Positions 26,218 through 34,629 of a DNA stretch of 64,000 bases are shown here, in pieces. The notes under the pieces are model-generated. The model was given only the letters and a program-made list of their open reading frames with translations, searched no databases and had not been told where the DNA came from. This stretch comes from Thioalkalivibrio sp. XN279 (GTDB taxonomy: Bacteria; Pseudomonadota; Gammaproteobacteria; Steroidobacterales; XN24), in the NCBI RefSeq assembly GCF_011089885.1, contig NZ_JAANBD010000028.1, positions 124,001 to 188,000 on the forward strand, in the 5' to 3' direction. Numbering within the stretch: the stretch's first letter is position 1; every line of letters begins with the position of its first letter. Position numbers and translations under genes: made by a program.

Positions 26218-27342
26218 TCACAATACTTGAAGCCGGCGCTCCAGCGCGGCCTCGTCCATCGCCTGGTGGACCGGGAAGCACACCAGGCGCTCCCAGAGGC
26301 GCATCGCAGGGCCGTCCTCGGCCACGACGCTTTCCGGCATTGTCGGCCACGAGTGAATGTCCACGCCCTTGCGGTGACCCCGCTCGAACCAGCGACGGCT
26401 TTCCTCGGCTGATTGCGACAGCGCAGGATAAACCAGCGGCATGGACCCAGGCTCGAGCTGCGGGAAAAGCGGCTTGAGCCCTTGCGTCTCGCCCCATTTC
26501 TCCCATCTGCGGTAGATGCGCTGCCGCACGATTCTCACTTCGTCGATATTTTGTTTCTCCAGCAAGTGCTGTGTCGCCTGGCTCATGCCGTAGTCGAATC
26601 GCAGAGCCGGCTCGCGGAAAGTATCCGGGATGTGGTAACCGGGCGGCGGCCCCGCACGGCGTTGCTGCTCACGCCACCGGCGTAGGTGACGGACCAGTGT
26701 TCGCGCGACGGGAAGCCGCTCGGCGGCTTGCCGAAGCGACATCTTCAGGTGGCGACCAGACTTGCCAGGCAATCTCAGCCCGGAGAGGTCTACCGAACAG
26801 GTGCCCCCCAGGTAAAGCCAGGCGCCGTTCTCCAACGGGAAAGACTTGCGCGGCGCACTGATCCCGGCCTCGCCGAAAGTACCCAGCAATCGCCCCGAAT
26901 ACTCGGCACCATGACCATGGGCATTGTCCTCGATCAGCATGAGGCCGTGAGTTTCTGTAAAAGCAATACAGCGCTCCATCGGCTGCGGCTGTCCAAAATA
27001 GTGCAGTACCAGCAGAGCCCGCGTGCCGCCGGTGATCAGGTGCGGAAGCTGATCCCATTCCGGCACGAGACCCAGCCCCACCGGATAATAGACCGGCGTC
27101 ACACCGAGCTGGTCCATGGGTTCGACCAGCGATTCGCAAAGGAAGTCGGGCACGAGGACTTCATCGCCATGCGTGAATCCGAGCGCTTTGAGGCCATATT
27201 TTAGGGCTGTCCTGGCGTAGGCGAATGGATACGGACTGGCGATGCTGGTCGCCAGCAGTTCACCACCCGGCCGTATACCCGACCTGCCCGGATGACGGTC
27301 GAACCGGATGTCGAGTTCGCTCGGATCGCCTAATCCACGCAT
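26218..27342 (-). CDS. DegT/DnrJ/EryC1/StrS-family aminotransferase
   Basis: About 374 aa PLP-dependent sugar aminotransferase-like protein. N-terminal KYGLKALGFTHGDEVLVPDF (cofactor phosphate region), then ALLVLHYFGQPQPMERCIAF, MLIEDNAHGHGAEYSG (the PLP-ring Asp/His region), and APRKSFPLENGAWLYLGG with a lysine at the usual Schiff-base place. It would convert a keto sugar to an amino sugar, matching the oxidoreductase and acetyltransferases nearby. The open frame extends to 27462 inside the GT2 gene. ATG 27342 (MRGLGDPSELD) is preferred and overlaps the GT2 end by 13 bases. Confidence 0.82.
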   Translation of the reverse strand: MRGLGDPSELDIRFDRHPGRSGIRPGGELLATSIASPYPFAYARTALKYGLKALGFTHGDEVLVPDFLCESLVEPMDQLGVTPVYYPVGLGLVPEWDQLPHLITGGTRALLVLHYFGQPQPMERCIAFTETHGLMLIEDNAHGHGAEYSGRLLGTFGEAGISAPRKSFPLENGAWLYLGGTCSVDLSGLRLPGKSGRHLKMSLRQAAERLPVARTLVRHLRRWREQQRRAGPPPGYHIPDTFREPALRFDYGMSQATQHLLEKQNIDEVRIVRQRIYRRWEKWGETQGLKPLFPQLEPGSMPLVYPALSQSAEESRRWFERGHRKGVDIHSWPTMPESVVAEDGPAMRLWERLVCFPVHQAMDEAALERRLQVL

Positions 27343-28286
27343 CGACCGCGATCCTCCGGCTGCGCCGGCTGTTTGAGTATTGGCGCACGCCATCTCAGTC
27401 CGAGATTTGGATAAGGACGTCCGCGAAGCCGCTCGATCAGGGCGCGCAGGCTCATCGCACACAGCTCGCCAAGCTCCGCAGCAACCGCGGGCACCCGGCC
27501 ATGATGCTTTACGAGGTAATAAAATCGACTCTCGAAAAAATGCTTGGCGATGGCTCCCTGGACCAGGCTTTCACCAGTAACTCCGGCCGACGCGCCAGCG
27601 ACGTGTCGGCACGTCGCCTCGCCCACCGTCCAGATCTCCCAATCGGCCTCGGCGGCACGTTTACACAAGTCCGTTTCTTCGAAATAGAGGAAAAAACGCG
27701 GATCGAATCCGCGGAGCTCATCGATCATCGGGCGGCGGATCAACATGATGGAGCCGCAGATCCAGTTAGTGCGCATCGGCGATTCACCCGGCTCCACGGA
27801 TCTCATTCTCGGGCCAGCAAGCCTCGGCAGAATGGGTTTGAGCATGATGCTCACGGGGGTGAGCATGGCTCCTGACAGCTGCAAGCGTCCGGACCCCTCC
27901 ACGACCGCCGGCCCGCATAAACCGGCCTTCTCGTGGGCGTCCATGAACCTGACCAACGTGTCGAGCGCCTCCACCTCGACGACCGCATCTGGGTTCATCA
28001 CCAGCAGATACGGCGTATTCGCCCGCTCGAAGCCGAGGTTGCAACCACGTCCGTAGCCGAGATTCCCTCCGCTGTGGACCAGCGTCGCCCATGGATGATT
28101 GCGCGCCACCTGCTCCGGCGTGCCATCGCTGCTGGCATTGTCCACTACGATCGCTTCGAGCATGCCGGCTTCGTAGCCAAGCCGCAACGCCCTTAAAGCC
28201 GCGTCAATGGTATCGGATGACTCGTAGGTCACGATGACCGCAGTCACCCTGGGGGCTGCTTCGCTCAACGACCCAGCCTCCGCCAA
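27330..28286 (-). CDS. GT2-family glycosyltransferase (rhamnosyltransferase-like)
   Basis: 318 aa soluble family 2 glycosyltransferase. Motifs: VTAVIVTYESSDTIDAALRA, EAIVVDNASSDGTPE, SGGNLGYGRGCNLG and LLVMNPDAVVEV (metal/donor loop), and the acceptor-side block GFDPRFFLYFEETDLCKRAA. The pattern NPD with F-EE-DLC is that of dTDP-rhamnosyl- and galactosyltransferases. With rfbBACD in the window, rhamnose transfer is plausible but not proven. It overlaps the upstream deacetylase by 22 bases. Confidence 0.87.
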   Translation of the reverse strand: MAEAGSLSEAAPRVTAVIVTYESSDTIDAALRALRLGYEAGMLEAIVVDNASSDGTPEQVARNHPWATLVHSGGNLGYGRGCNLGFERANTPYLLVMNPDAVVEVEALDTLVRFMDAHEKAGLCGPAVVEGSGRLQLSGAMLTPVSIMLKPILPRLAGPRMRSVEPGESPMRTNWICGSIMLIRRPMIDELRGFDPRFFLYFEETDLCKRAAEADWEIWTVGEATCRHVAGASAGVTGESLVQGAIAKHFFESRFYYLVKHHGRVPAVAAELGELCAMSLRALIERLRGRPYPNLGLRWRAPILKQPAQPEDRGRCVD

Positions 28287-29311
28287 GCGCCACGGTTGGC
28301 AGGATCGAGGGACATCTGGAATCGCGACAAATCCGCCTGGGCCGCAATGCGGGGCAAATACAAGGGATCATGGGCAGCGGTAACGAAAGGACCGCCAGCA
28401 CCGCTGCCAAACGCGGCCTCGATCCCGAGTTCGGGCAAGAGGGCACGGAGTGCGCCCGAATTGCGCCCGTAACAAAAGGAAAAATAGCGTGGCGCGCTGC
28501 CGGTCATCTCTTCGATACGCCCCTTGCAGACGGCAAGCTCGTCACGCGCCGCGTCGAGAGATACCGTCGTCAGGTCCGTGTGCTCGACGGTGTGGCCGCC
28601 CAGGCTGAAAGGGGCCGTGCCAGTCAGCTCATTGACCTCGTCCCAGGTCAGCGTGAGGCGCGGCGGCACAGCAGAGGGTCTCAGCTGATTCAGTAGATCT
28701 CTCAGCTTGCGGCGCCGCTCATCCGGACCAGCCACAAGCAGGTCCTCGCATACTGCCTGGTAGGCCTGCTCGCGACTTGCGGGATCCTCGAGCGAATACT
28801 CTCGCGTCACCCTCTCTCCCCAGTGGAGCAAGACGACGCTGCGGTGCTGAAACGCCGTGTAGGCCTGGTCCACCCACTGTGTTTCACCGCGGTCGATGTA
28901 GCCGGTCGGCAGGAACAGCGTGGCTGGCAGGCCGAATCGTTGCAGGATGGGTGCCGCCACCGTGAGGTTGTCCCGGTAGCCGTCGTCGAAGGTGATTACG
29001 ATCGTCCCCTCCTCGACGTCACCGCCGTCCCTGAGGATTTCCACGAGCCGCGCCAGGGAGATGACCTTCCGGTGCTCGGCAAGCCACTTCATTTGTTGCT
29101 CGAAGACGTCGGCAGCGACATGATTACTCGGATCGATCCAGGCAGCCTCCTCGCGATCGGCCACACTGTGATACATGAGAACGATCGCCCCGGCCTGCCC
29201 ACGAGAACGACCGGTCATGGCCATGACCCCGGTGCGCCAGGCAATGTGCTGCAGGCCGGGCCCAAAACGACGCCGGAGCATTGACTTTATACCCATCTTA
29301 TGGCGCTCCAT
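28265..29311 (-). CDS. Polysaccharide deacetylase (NodB domain)
   Basis: 348 aa NodB-fold (CE4) protein. The metal-site motifs are present: VITFDDGYRDN with D109/D110, SLGGHTVEHTDLTT (HxxxH) and FSFCYGRNSGALR, with an early LMYHSVAD block. It would remove acetyl groups from N-acetylhexosamine units in the polysaccharide or from a lipid-linked precursor. It lacks a clear signal peptide, although the N-terminus is basic (KSMLRRRFGPGL). First gene of a leftward unit whose promoter must lie in the 180 bases shared with the divergent GT4 gene. Confidence 0.87.
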   Translation of the reverse strand: MERHKMGIKSMLRRRFGPGLQHIAWRTGVMAMTGRSRGQAGAIVLMYHSVADREEAAWIDPSNHVAADVFEQQMKWLAEHRKVISLARLVEILRDGGDVEEGTIVITFDDGYRDNLTVAAPILQRFGLPATLFLPTGYIDRGETQWVDQAYTAFQHRSVVLLHWGERVTREYSLEDPASREQAYQAVCEDLLVAGPDERRRKLRDLLNQLRPSAVPPRLTLTWDEVNELTGTAPFSLGGHTVEHTDLTTVSLDAARDELAVCKGRIEEMTGSAPRYFSFCYGRNSGALRALLPELGIEAAFGSGAGGPFVTAAHDPLYLPRIAAQADLSRFQMSLDPANRGAWRRLGR

Positions 29312-29491
29312 CGAGAGTTACGGTGGATACGCATGGAAAGTCGGAGGTTCATCGCAAACATGTGAACTGGGTGCTATCTCTTGCGATCCTGCTAGGCGAA
29401 GTTACCTAGTGTAGTTTGTTGAGGCTTTCTCGACGATACATATGTCACAATCCTGCCCATTTTCTGCTTTGCGATAAGGTCGCAACCCCCC

Positions 29492-30796
29492 ATGCCGGAC
29501 GATCCAGTGAGCGAGAAAGCACCGGAAGAACTTCGCCTTGCCTATCTTTGCGGCGAGTACCCTCGGGCGACCGATGGGTTCATCCAGCGCGAGGTCGCCA
29601 CTTTGCGAGGTGACGGCATCCACGTCCGCACGATCTCAGTGCGGCGGCCGCCGACACGCGAACGCGCGCTCGGCCCGGCCCAAAACGAAGCCGAGAGCAC
29701 CCTCTACCTGTTGCCGGCGAGTCCCTGGCGCTTACTGGTGGCGCACGGGCGTAGCCTGTTCTCTTCGCCCCTGCGCTATGTGCGGTCTCTGGCGCTGGCG
29801 CTGGTGGTGCGACCACCGGGGCTGCGCGCCATCGTCTACCAGTGCTTTTACTTTGCCGAGGCCGGACTCGTCGCCGAAATCATGCGGCGGGAGCGCCTCC
29901 AGCACCTGCACAACCATGCCCCGGATGCCAGCGGCTTTGTCGCCATGATCGCCGCCGAAATGGCGGGTTTCACGTACAGCATGACTCTGCACGGCTTCGG
30001 CATCCTTTCGGAACCCACGCGCTGGCGCCTGCGTGAGAAGATTGAGCGCGCGCTGTTCACGATATGCATCAGCTGGCAGGCGCGCAGCCAAGCTATGATT
30101 TCCTGCGACACGGATGTGTGGAGCAGGCTGCATGTCGTGCATTGCGGCGTGGAGCCGGGTCCGGATCCGAGGCCGGCAAGCGCCACCAGCGGTTCGGGCG
30201 CTCGCCTCATCTTCGTCGGGCGCCTGGACCCAGTCAAAGGATTGCCTATTCTACTGGAGGCGTTCGCCCGATTGGTGGCAACCCGTCCCGACAGCCGGCT
30301 CGACATCGTCGGCGACGGCCCCCAACGCGAGGAACTGGAGAGCAGCGTCGCGCGCGACGGCCTCGGTGATCGCGTGACCTTCCACGGCTACCTAGAGCCG
30401 TCGGCCGTGCGCGACCTCCTCGTCAGGGCCGATGTGTTCGTAATGTCCAGCCTCTCAGAAGGGATCCCCGTGGTGTTGATGGAAGCCATGATCGCCGGGG
30501 TGCCCGTAGTAGCCCCACGCATCACCGGTATCCCGGAACTGGTCCAAGATGAGCGCACGGGGCTGTTGTTCACGCCGGGCAACCCTGCTGAGATGGCACA
30601 GGCAATGCTGCGGCTGCTAAGCGACACTGCTTTGCGGCAAACCCTGGTTGCGCAGGGCTGGGAGTTCGTTGCGGAAGAGTTCAACCTCACCAGAGAGACG
30701 CAGCGGCTCGAGGCCGTCATCCGGGCACGTCTCTCCGGCGCGGAGGCGCCGATAAGGCCAGCCGCCGCCGCGCCAGAGCGGAGTCGAAAAACTTAA
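29492..30796 (+). CDS. GT4-family glycosyltransferase
   Basis: 434 aa GT-B glycosyltransferase. The N-terminal domain opens LRLAYLCGEYPRATDGFIQR. The donor domain has ARLIFVGRLDPVKGLPILLE, LDIVGDGPQREELE, RVTFHGYLEPSAVRDLL and the nucleotide-sugar signature SLSEGIPVVLMEAMIAGVPV. It resembles colanic-acid-type WcaL/Exo transferases. It is transcribed divergently from the deacetylase and ends about 30 bases before the convergent kinase-like gene. Confidence 0.9.
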   Translation: MPDDPVSEKAPEELRLAYLCGEYPRATDGFIQREVATLRGDGIHVRTISVRRPPTRERALGPAQNEAESTLYLLPASPWRLLVAHGRSLFSSPLRYVRSLALALVVRPPGLRAIVYQCFYFAEAGLVAEIMRRERLQHLHNHAPDASGFVAMIAAEMAGFTYSMTLHGFGILSEPTRWRLREKIERALFTICISWQARSQAMISCDTDVWSRLHVVHCGVEPGPDPRPASATSGSGARLIFVGRLDPVKGLPILLEAFARLVATRPDSRLDIVGDGPQREELESSVARDGLGDRVTFHGYLEPSAVRDLLVRADVFVMSSLSEGIPVVLMEAMIAGVPVVAPRITGIPELVQDERTGLLFTPGNPAEMAQAMLRLLSDTALRQTLVAQGWEFVAEEFNLTRETQRLEAVIRARLSGAEAPIRPAAAAPERSRKT

Positions 30797-30825
30797 AGCC
30801 CGCGTTCACGCGAGACTTGGCAGGC

Positions 30826-31620
30826 TCACCAAGGTAACGTCACCCTGGAGTCGATCCCGTTATGCTCCCGCTGCCTCTGCATAATTGCATCCAACCATGA
30901 TCGGGCCGAAGCGAGAGTAGCAGAATTTGGTGCAAGGGCCTCAGCGATTCGACTTGCAAATTGTTCAGTCCTTATTACGTTTGGCTGACAAGCAAATACG
31001 TGGCTTGCAAGCAAATGGCCAAGCATCGCTCCGTAGGCTTCGGAGGGAAGCACTCGGAATCGCCAACGCCTGGCACATTCCAGATCGAGACGGTAAAGTT
31101 CGCCGGAGGCCGTTACGCCGAAGTTGTTCAGCTTATTGTCGACATCCAACGTACCGCTACGCACCATCCGTAGAGTATTGGAGATCACTTCCTCCTCAAG
31201 CCAGCGGACAGCGTCCTCGTCGGCCCGCTTAACGCTGCATTTCAAGTAGTCCAGCGCGTCGGTAACACGCCCCAGATCCTGTACGGCGATCAACTCATAC
31301 GGGCCGCTGTTTCCCCATCCTGCTCGGTATGCGAAAGGCTCGGGGACGCGCACTCCGGAGACATGCAGGTAGCGATGCACCCGCCACTCACGCCGGGTAT
31401 TGCTCATCCAAGCCAAGCGCTTCAAGCGATCTGGGCCGCCATTCAGTATCCAGGTCTTGACAATGACCGATTGGCCTGCAACGAAAGGCAATCGCAGGAT
31501 CACGCCGCGGCCGCCACCGCGTTGGTGCACTACAGTAGCGTCGCTCCGGAGTTCCCCCCTATCCAGGTAATTCCGGACCACCGCCTCCAGGCGCGCCAGT
31601 TCCGTGCGCGTCACCGCCAT
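30826..31620 (-). CDS. Lipopolysaccharide-kinase-like protein (Kdo/WaaP fold)
   Basis: 264 aa protein of the Kdo kinase/WaaP-like fold. The N-lobe has a Gly-rich loop (HQRGGGRGVILRLPFVAGQS) and the ATP lysine in VIVKTWIL. The catalytic loop reads TLDVDNKLNNFGV (D-x-K-x-x-N-type pattern), and the metal Asp is in LYRLDLECARR. It would phosphorylate a sugar of the lipopolysaccharide core or exopolysaccharide, or another lipid-linked glycan. It overlaps the upstream deacetylase by 10 bases. Confidence 0.72.
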   Translation of the reverse strand: MAVTRTELARLEAVVRNYLDRGELRSDATVVHQRGGGRGVILRLPFVAGQSVIVKTWILNGGPDRLKRLAWMSNTRREWRVHRYLHVSGVRVPEPFAYRAGWGNSGPYELIAVQDLGRVTDALDYLKCSVKRADEDAVRWLEEEVISNTLRMVRSGTLDVDNKLNNFGVTASGELYRLDLECARRWRFRVLPSEAYGAMLGHLLASHVFACQPNVIRTEQFASRIAEALAPNSATLASARSWLDAIMQRQREHNGIDSRVTLPW

Positions 31621-32705
31621 GTCGAGCGCAGGCCAGAGTTTTCGGTGCGAAAGCCGAGCAGCGAGTGCGCACCATCCGGGCCAAAAACGCGTCGCATCGC
31701 GATAGGGCGGCGCTTGAGTCGGAAAGCGTCTTCGCCGGGGCGATTGAGCCCCTCAATGGTGCTGCAGGCGTACCTGTATCCGGCGGCACGGGCCGCGGCA
31801 ATGACGCGTGGATCGGAATCGCCGTTCGGATAACAGAATCCGTTCACGTCGTGACCCAGCCAGTCTGACAGCGCGACACGGGACGCCCGAAGTTCATGAG
31901 CCAACGCGGTGTCGTCGAGCAACGGCAGGATCGAGTGGCTGACGCCATGCGATGCGACCTCGTGGCCGCGTCGGTCGAGTTCGACGAGTTGTTCTCGAGT
32001 CATGGCCCGAAAACGTGTCGCATCGAACTCGCCCTCGACACGCGACCGGGCCATCTCCACACATCGGTCTCTTTCGGTCACCGGTACCAGCTTGAGTGCG
32101 CTCATCCACGAGGCGAGATCTGCACCGCACTTTGCTTTGCGTGAATCCTGACCCCAACTGCTGCTCAGATCCTCGAGCAGACGCATCCTGGCACCGTAAT
32201 CCAGCCGGGTCCATGCATCCGCTGCCACGTCGAACCAGAAGGGGAACCCTCTTCCCACAAAGTCAGTGGCGACGAAAAAGGTCCCGCGCAATCCGTTCGA
32301 CTCGAGCACGGGGGCGGCATGCTCAAAGTTGTCGGCGTAGCCGTCGTCGAACGTGACGGAGACCAGCGGCTTTACCGAGGCTTCGCCACCGGCCAGGCGC
32401 TCCAGCGCCTCGGCGACCGGGACTACCTCGGCGCTGCGGGACAGCCACGCCACCTGCTGCTGGAAGGCTTCTAGTGGCATTACCAGCGACTCGAGCGGAT
32501 AATCAGCACAGTCACTCCGCGGCAGTACCCGATGGTACATCAGGATGGTCAGGCCTGCTCGCATTCTCCACTCATAATATGAGAGCACGCCAAAAGCTAG
32601 GCATCCCAGGTCAACCAGGCTGCGGAGGCGATGCTTGATGGCTCGGGGAGACATAGGGGCTCGTTTTAGCTCGTTATCATCGCGGCCGGGCAAGCTTAAC
32701 GGCAC
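31611..32705 (-). CDS. Polysaccharide deacetylase (NodB domain), second copy
   Basis: 364 aa CE4-type protein, distinct in sequence from the one at 28.3 kb. Metal-site motifs: LVSVTFDDGYADNFEHA, EVASHGVSHSILP (HxxxH) and GFCYPNGDSDPRV, plus the early LTILMYHRVLPR. The N-terminus is basic with one weak hydrophobic stretch (LGCLAFGVLSYYEW). It resembles the deacetylases that accompany exosortase A loci. It is divergent from the ABC exporter gene, with about 90 bases between the starts. Confidence 0.87.
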   Translation of the reverse strand: MPLSLPGRDDNELKRAPMSPRAIKHRLRSLVDLGCLAFGVLSYYEWRMRAGLTILMYHRVLPRSDCADYPLESLVMPLEAFQQQVAWLSRSAEVVPVAEALERLAGGEASVKPLVSVTFDDGYADNFEHAAPVLESNGLRGTFFVATDFVGRGFPFWFDVAADAWTRLDYGARMRLLEDLSSSWGQDSRKAKCGADLASWMSALKLVPVTERDRCVEMARSRVEGEFDATRFRAMTREQLVELDRRGHEVASHGVSHSILPLLDDTALAHELRASRVALSDWLGHDVNGFCYPNGDSDPRVIAAARAAGYRYACSTIEGLNRPGEDAFRLKRRPIAMRRVFGPDGAHSLLGFRTENSGLRSTWR

Positions 32706-32792
32706 CGATGAGGATTTCGTTGCGCAAGCTCACAGTTTGGTGGGGCGAATATCGGTTAAGTTGGTAGTTTAGCGGCTCGAGCGAATGGAGTA

Positions 32793-34610
32793 ATGCGCGA
32801 AATTTACCGGAAAATCTACCAGGTACTGGATCCGCACGAGCGGCGCCGATCCGTCCTGCTGCTGGGTCTCTTCCTGGTGCGCGGATTCACCGAGATGGTC
32901 GGGGTGGCTTCGGTAATACCTTTCATGGCGGTCGCCAGCAACCCCGACATCATCGAGTCCAATCAATACTTGGCCATGGTGTACTTATGGTTAGGCTTCG
33001 AAAGCCACGACTCGTTTCTGATCTTTCTCGGCATTGTAATGTTCTTCCTCGTCGTCGGCAGCCAGCTGTTCGGTGCCTTCACGGAGTGGTTCCTACACCG
33101 TTTCAACCAGATGTGCGACTATCGCATGAGCGTGCGGCTGTTGGGGAATTACTACGCACGTCCCTACAGCTGGTTCCTTAACCGCCACAGCGCAGATCTT
33201 GGACGCACGGTCGTGTCCGAGGTACAGCACATGGTGGCGCATGCGATCCTTCCGGCGACGCGCCTGCTATCCCGGCTGTTTCTCGTGATGTTCCTGCTCG
33301 GGCTGGTGATCGCGGCCAACCCAACCATCGCCATGACGGCCGTAACGACGCTTGGCGGCAGTTACGTGCTGATCTATTTCACGGTTCGACGCCATCTCGT
33401 ACGGCTCGGCCGCGTGGCCTGGCAGACAAATGAGGAGCGCTACCGGGCCTCCCAGGAAGGCCTTGCGGGCATCAAGGACGTCAAAGTGTCCGGGCTCGAA
33501 GCCGCATACCTCGCGCGCTACCGCACCCCTGCCCTGCTTTACGCCCGCAACCACGCCAACCAGCGCATCATTGGCATGGTGCCCAAGTACCTGCTCGAGG
33601 CTATAGCTTTCGGCGGGATCCTGGCCATTGTCGTGGTGCTGTTGACGGTGCAGGCCGAGGGGCTGGGGACGGCACTCCCACTGATCGCCGTTTACGCCTT
33701 CGCCGGTTACCGGCTGATGCCGTCCATGCAAATGATTTACCACGACCTGACAAAAATGAAGTTCGGTACGCGCAGCCTTGATCGGATCCATGATGAGCTT
33801 GTTACGAGCAAGCAAGCCGAGATACCCAAGGACAGTTCTGCCGACAACGTACAGGGACCAAGCCTGCCACTGCGGGAGAAACTCGAACTTGTCGAACTGG
33901 GTTTCAACTATGAAGGCGCCGAGCGGCGCGCCCTCGCGGACGTCAGCCTGGTGATCCGGGCCAACACGACGGTCGGCTTCGTCGGCGCCACTGGTGCCGG
34001 CAAGACGACTATTGTGGACATAATTCTCGGTCTGCTCGAGCCGCAGGAAGGACAGGTCTTGGTCGATGGGGCGGCCATCACCGGGTCCAACCGTCGTGCC
34101 TGGCAGCGCTCTCTAGGCTACGTGCCACAGCAAATCTTCCTGGTAGACGACAGCGTGGCTGCGAACATCGCCTTCGGCCAGAAAGCAGCCGAAATCGACA
34201 TGGACGCCGTAGAGCACGCCGCGCGGGCTGCTGAACTCCACGAGTTCGTCGCGACCCAGTTGCCCGACGGTTACCAGACACGCGTGGGCGAGCGCGGCGT
34301 GCGGCTCTCCGGGGGCCAGCGCCAGCGCATCGGCATCGCCCGGGCGCTTTACCGCGACCCCAGCGTACTGGTGCTCGACGAGGCCACCAGCGCGCTGGAC
34401 AACATCACCGAGCAGGCCGTCATGTCGGCTGTGCACAACCTGGGGGGGAGCAAAACGGTCATCATGATCGCGCATCGTCTCAGCACGGTGCGCAACTGCG
34501 ATACCATCTTCCTGCTGGAGCAGGGACGGCTGGTCGATTCCGGGACGTACGAGGAGCTGTCCGAGCGCAGCGACCGGTTCCGTGCGATGGCCCAGGCCGC
34601 GGCCAGCTAG
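32793..34610 (+). CDS. MsbA-like ABC exporter (fused permease and ATPase)
   Basis: 605 aa half-transporter. About six membrane segments lie in residues 20-320. The ATPase has Walker A GATGAGKTT (about 398-406), Q-loop LGYVPQQIFLVDD, signature LSGGQRQRIGIARAL (about 504), Walker B SVLVLDEATSALD and switch IMIAHRLSTV. It works as a homodimer in the cytoplasmic membrane, flipping a lipid-linked glycan, lipid or peptide. As no Wzx-type flippase was seen in the window, it is a candidate for moving the repeat unit or a lipid partner. Start chosen at the first Met of the frame. Confidence 0.9.
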   Translation: MREIYRKIYQVLDPHERRRSVLLLGLFLVRGFTEMVGVASVIPFMAVASNPDIIESNQYLAMVYLWLGFESHDSFLIFLGIVMFFLVVGSQLFGAFTEWFLHRFNQMCDYRMSVRLLGNYYARPYSWFLNRHSADLGRTVVSEVQHMVAHAILPATRLLSRLFLVMFLLGLVIAANPTIAMTAVTTLGGSYVLIYFTVRRHLVRLGRVAWQTNEERYRASQEGLAGIKDVKVSGLEAAYLARYRTPALLYARNHANQRIIGMVPKYLLEAIAFGGILAIVVVLLTVQAEGLGTALPLIAVYAFAGYRLMPSMQMIYHDLTKMKFGTRSLDRIHDELVTSKQAEIPKDSSADNVQGPSLPLREKLELVELGFNYEGAERRALADVSLVIRANTTVGFVGATGAGKTTIVDIILGLLEPQEGQVLVDGAAITGSNRRAWQRSLGYVPQQIFLVDDSVAANIAFGQKAAEIDMDAVEHAARAAELHEFVATQLPDGYQTRVGERGVRLSGGQRQRIGIARALYRDPSVLVLDEATSALDNITEQAVMSAVHNLGGSKTVIMIAHRLSTVRNCDTIFLLEQGRLVDSGTYEELSERSDRFRAMAQAAAS

Positions 34611-34629
34611 CGGGACTGCACCTCCTCGG

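Noticed and set aside
29312-29491. Sigma-54 promoter upstream of the GT4 gene
   Set aside because: CTGGGTGCTATCTCTTGCG has the wrong spacing (11-12 bases) between the GG and GC.
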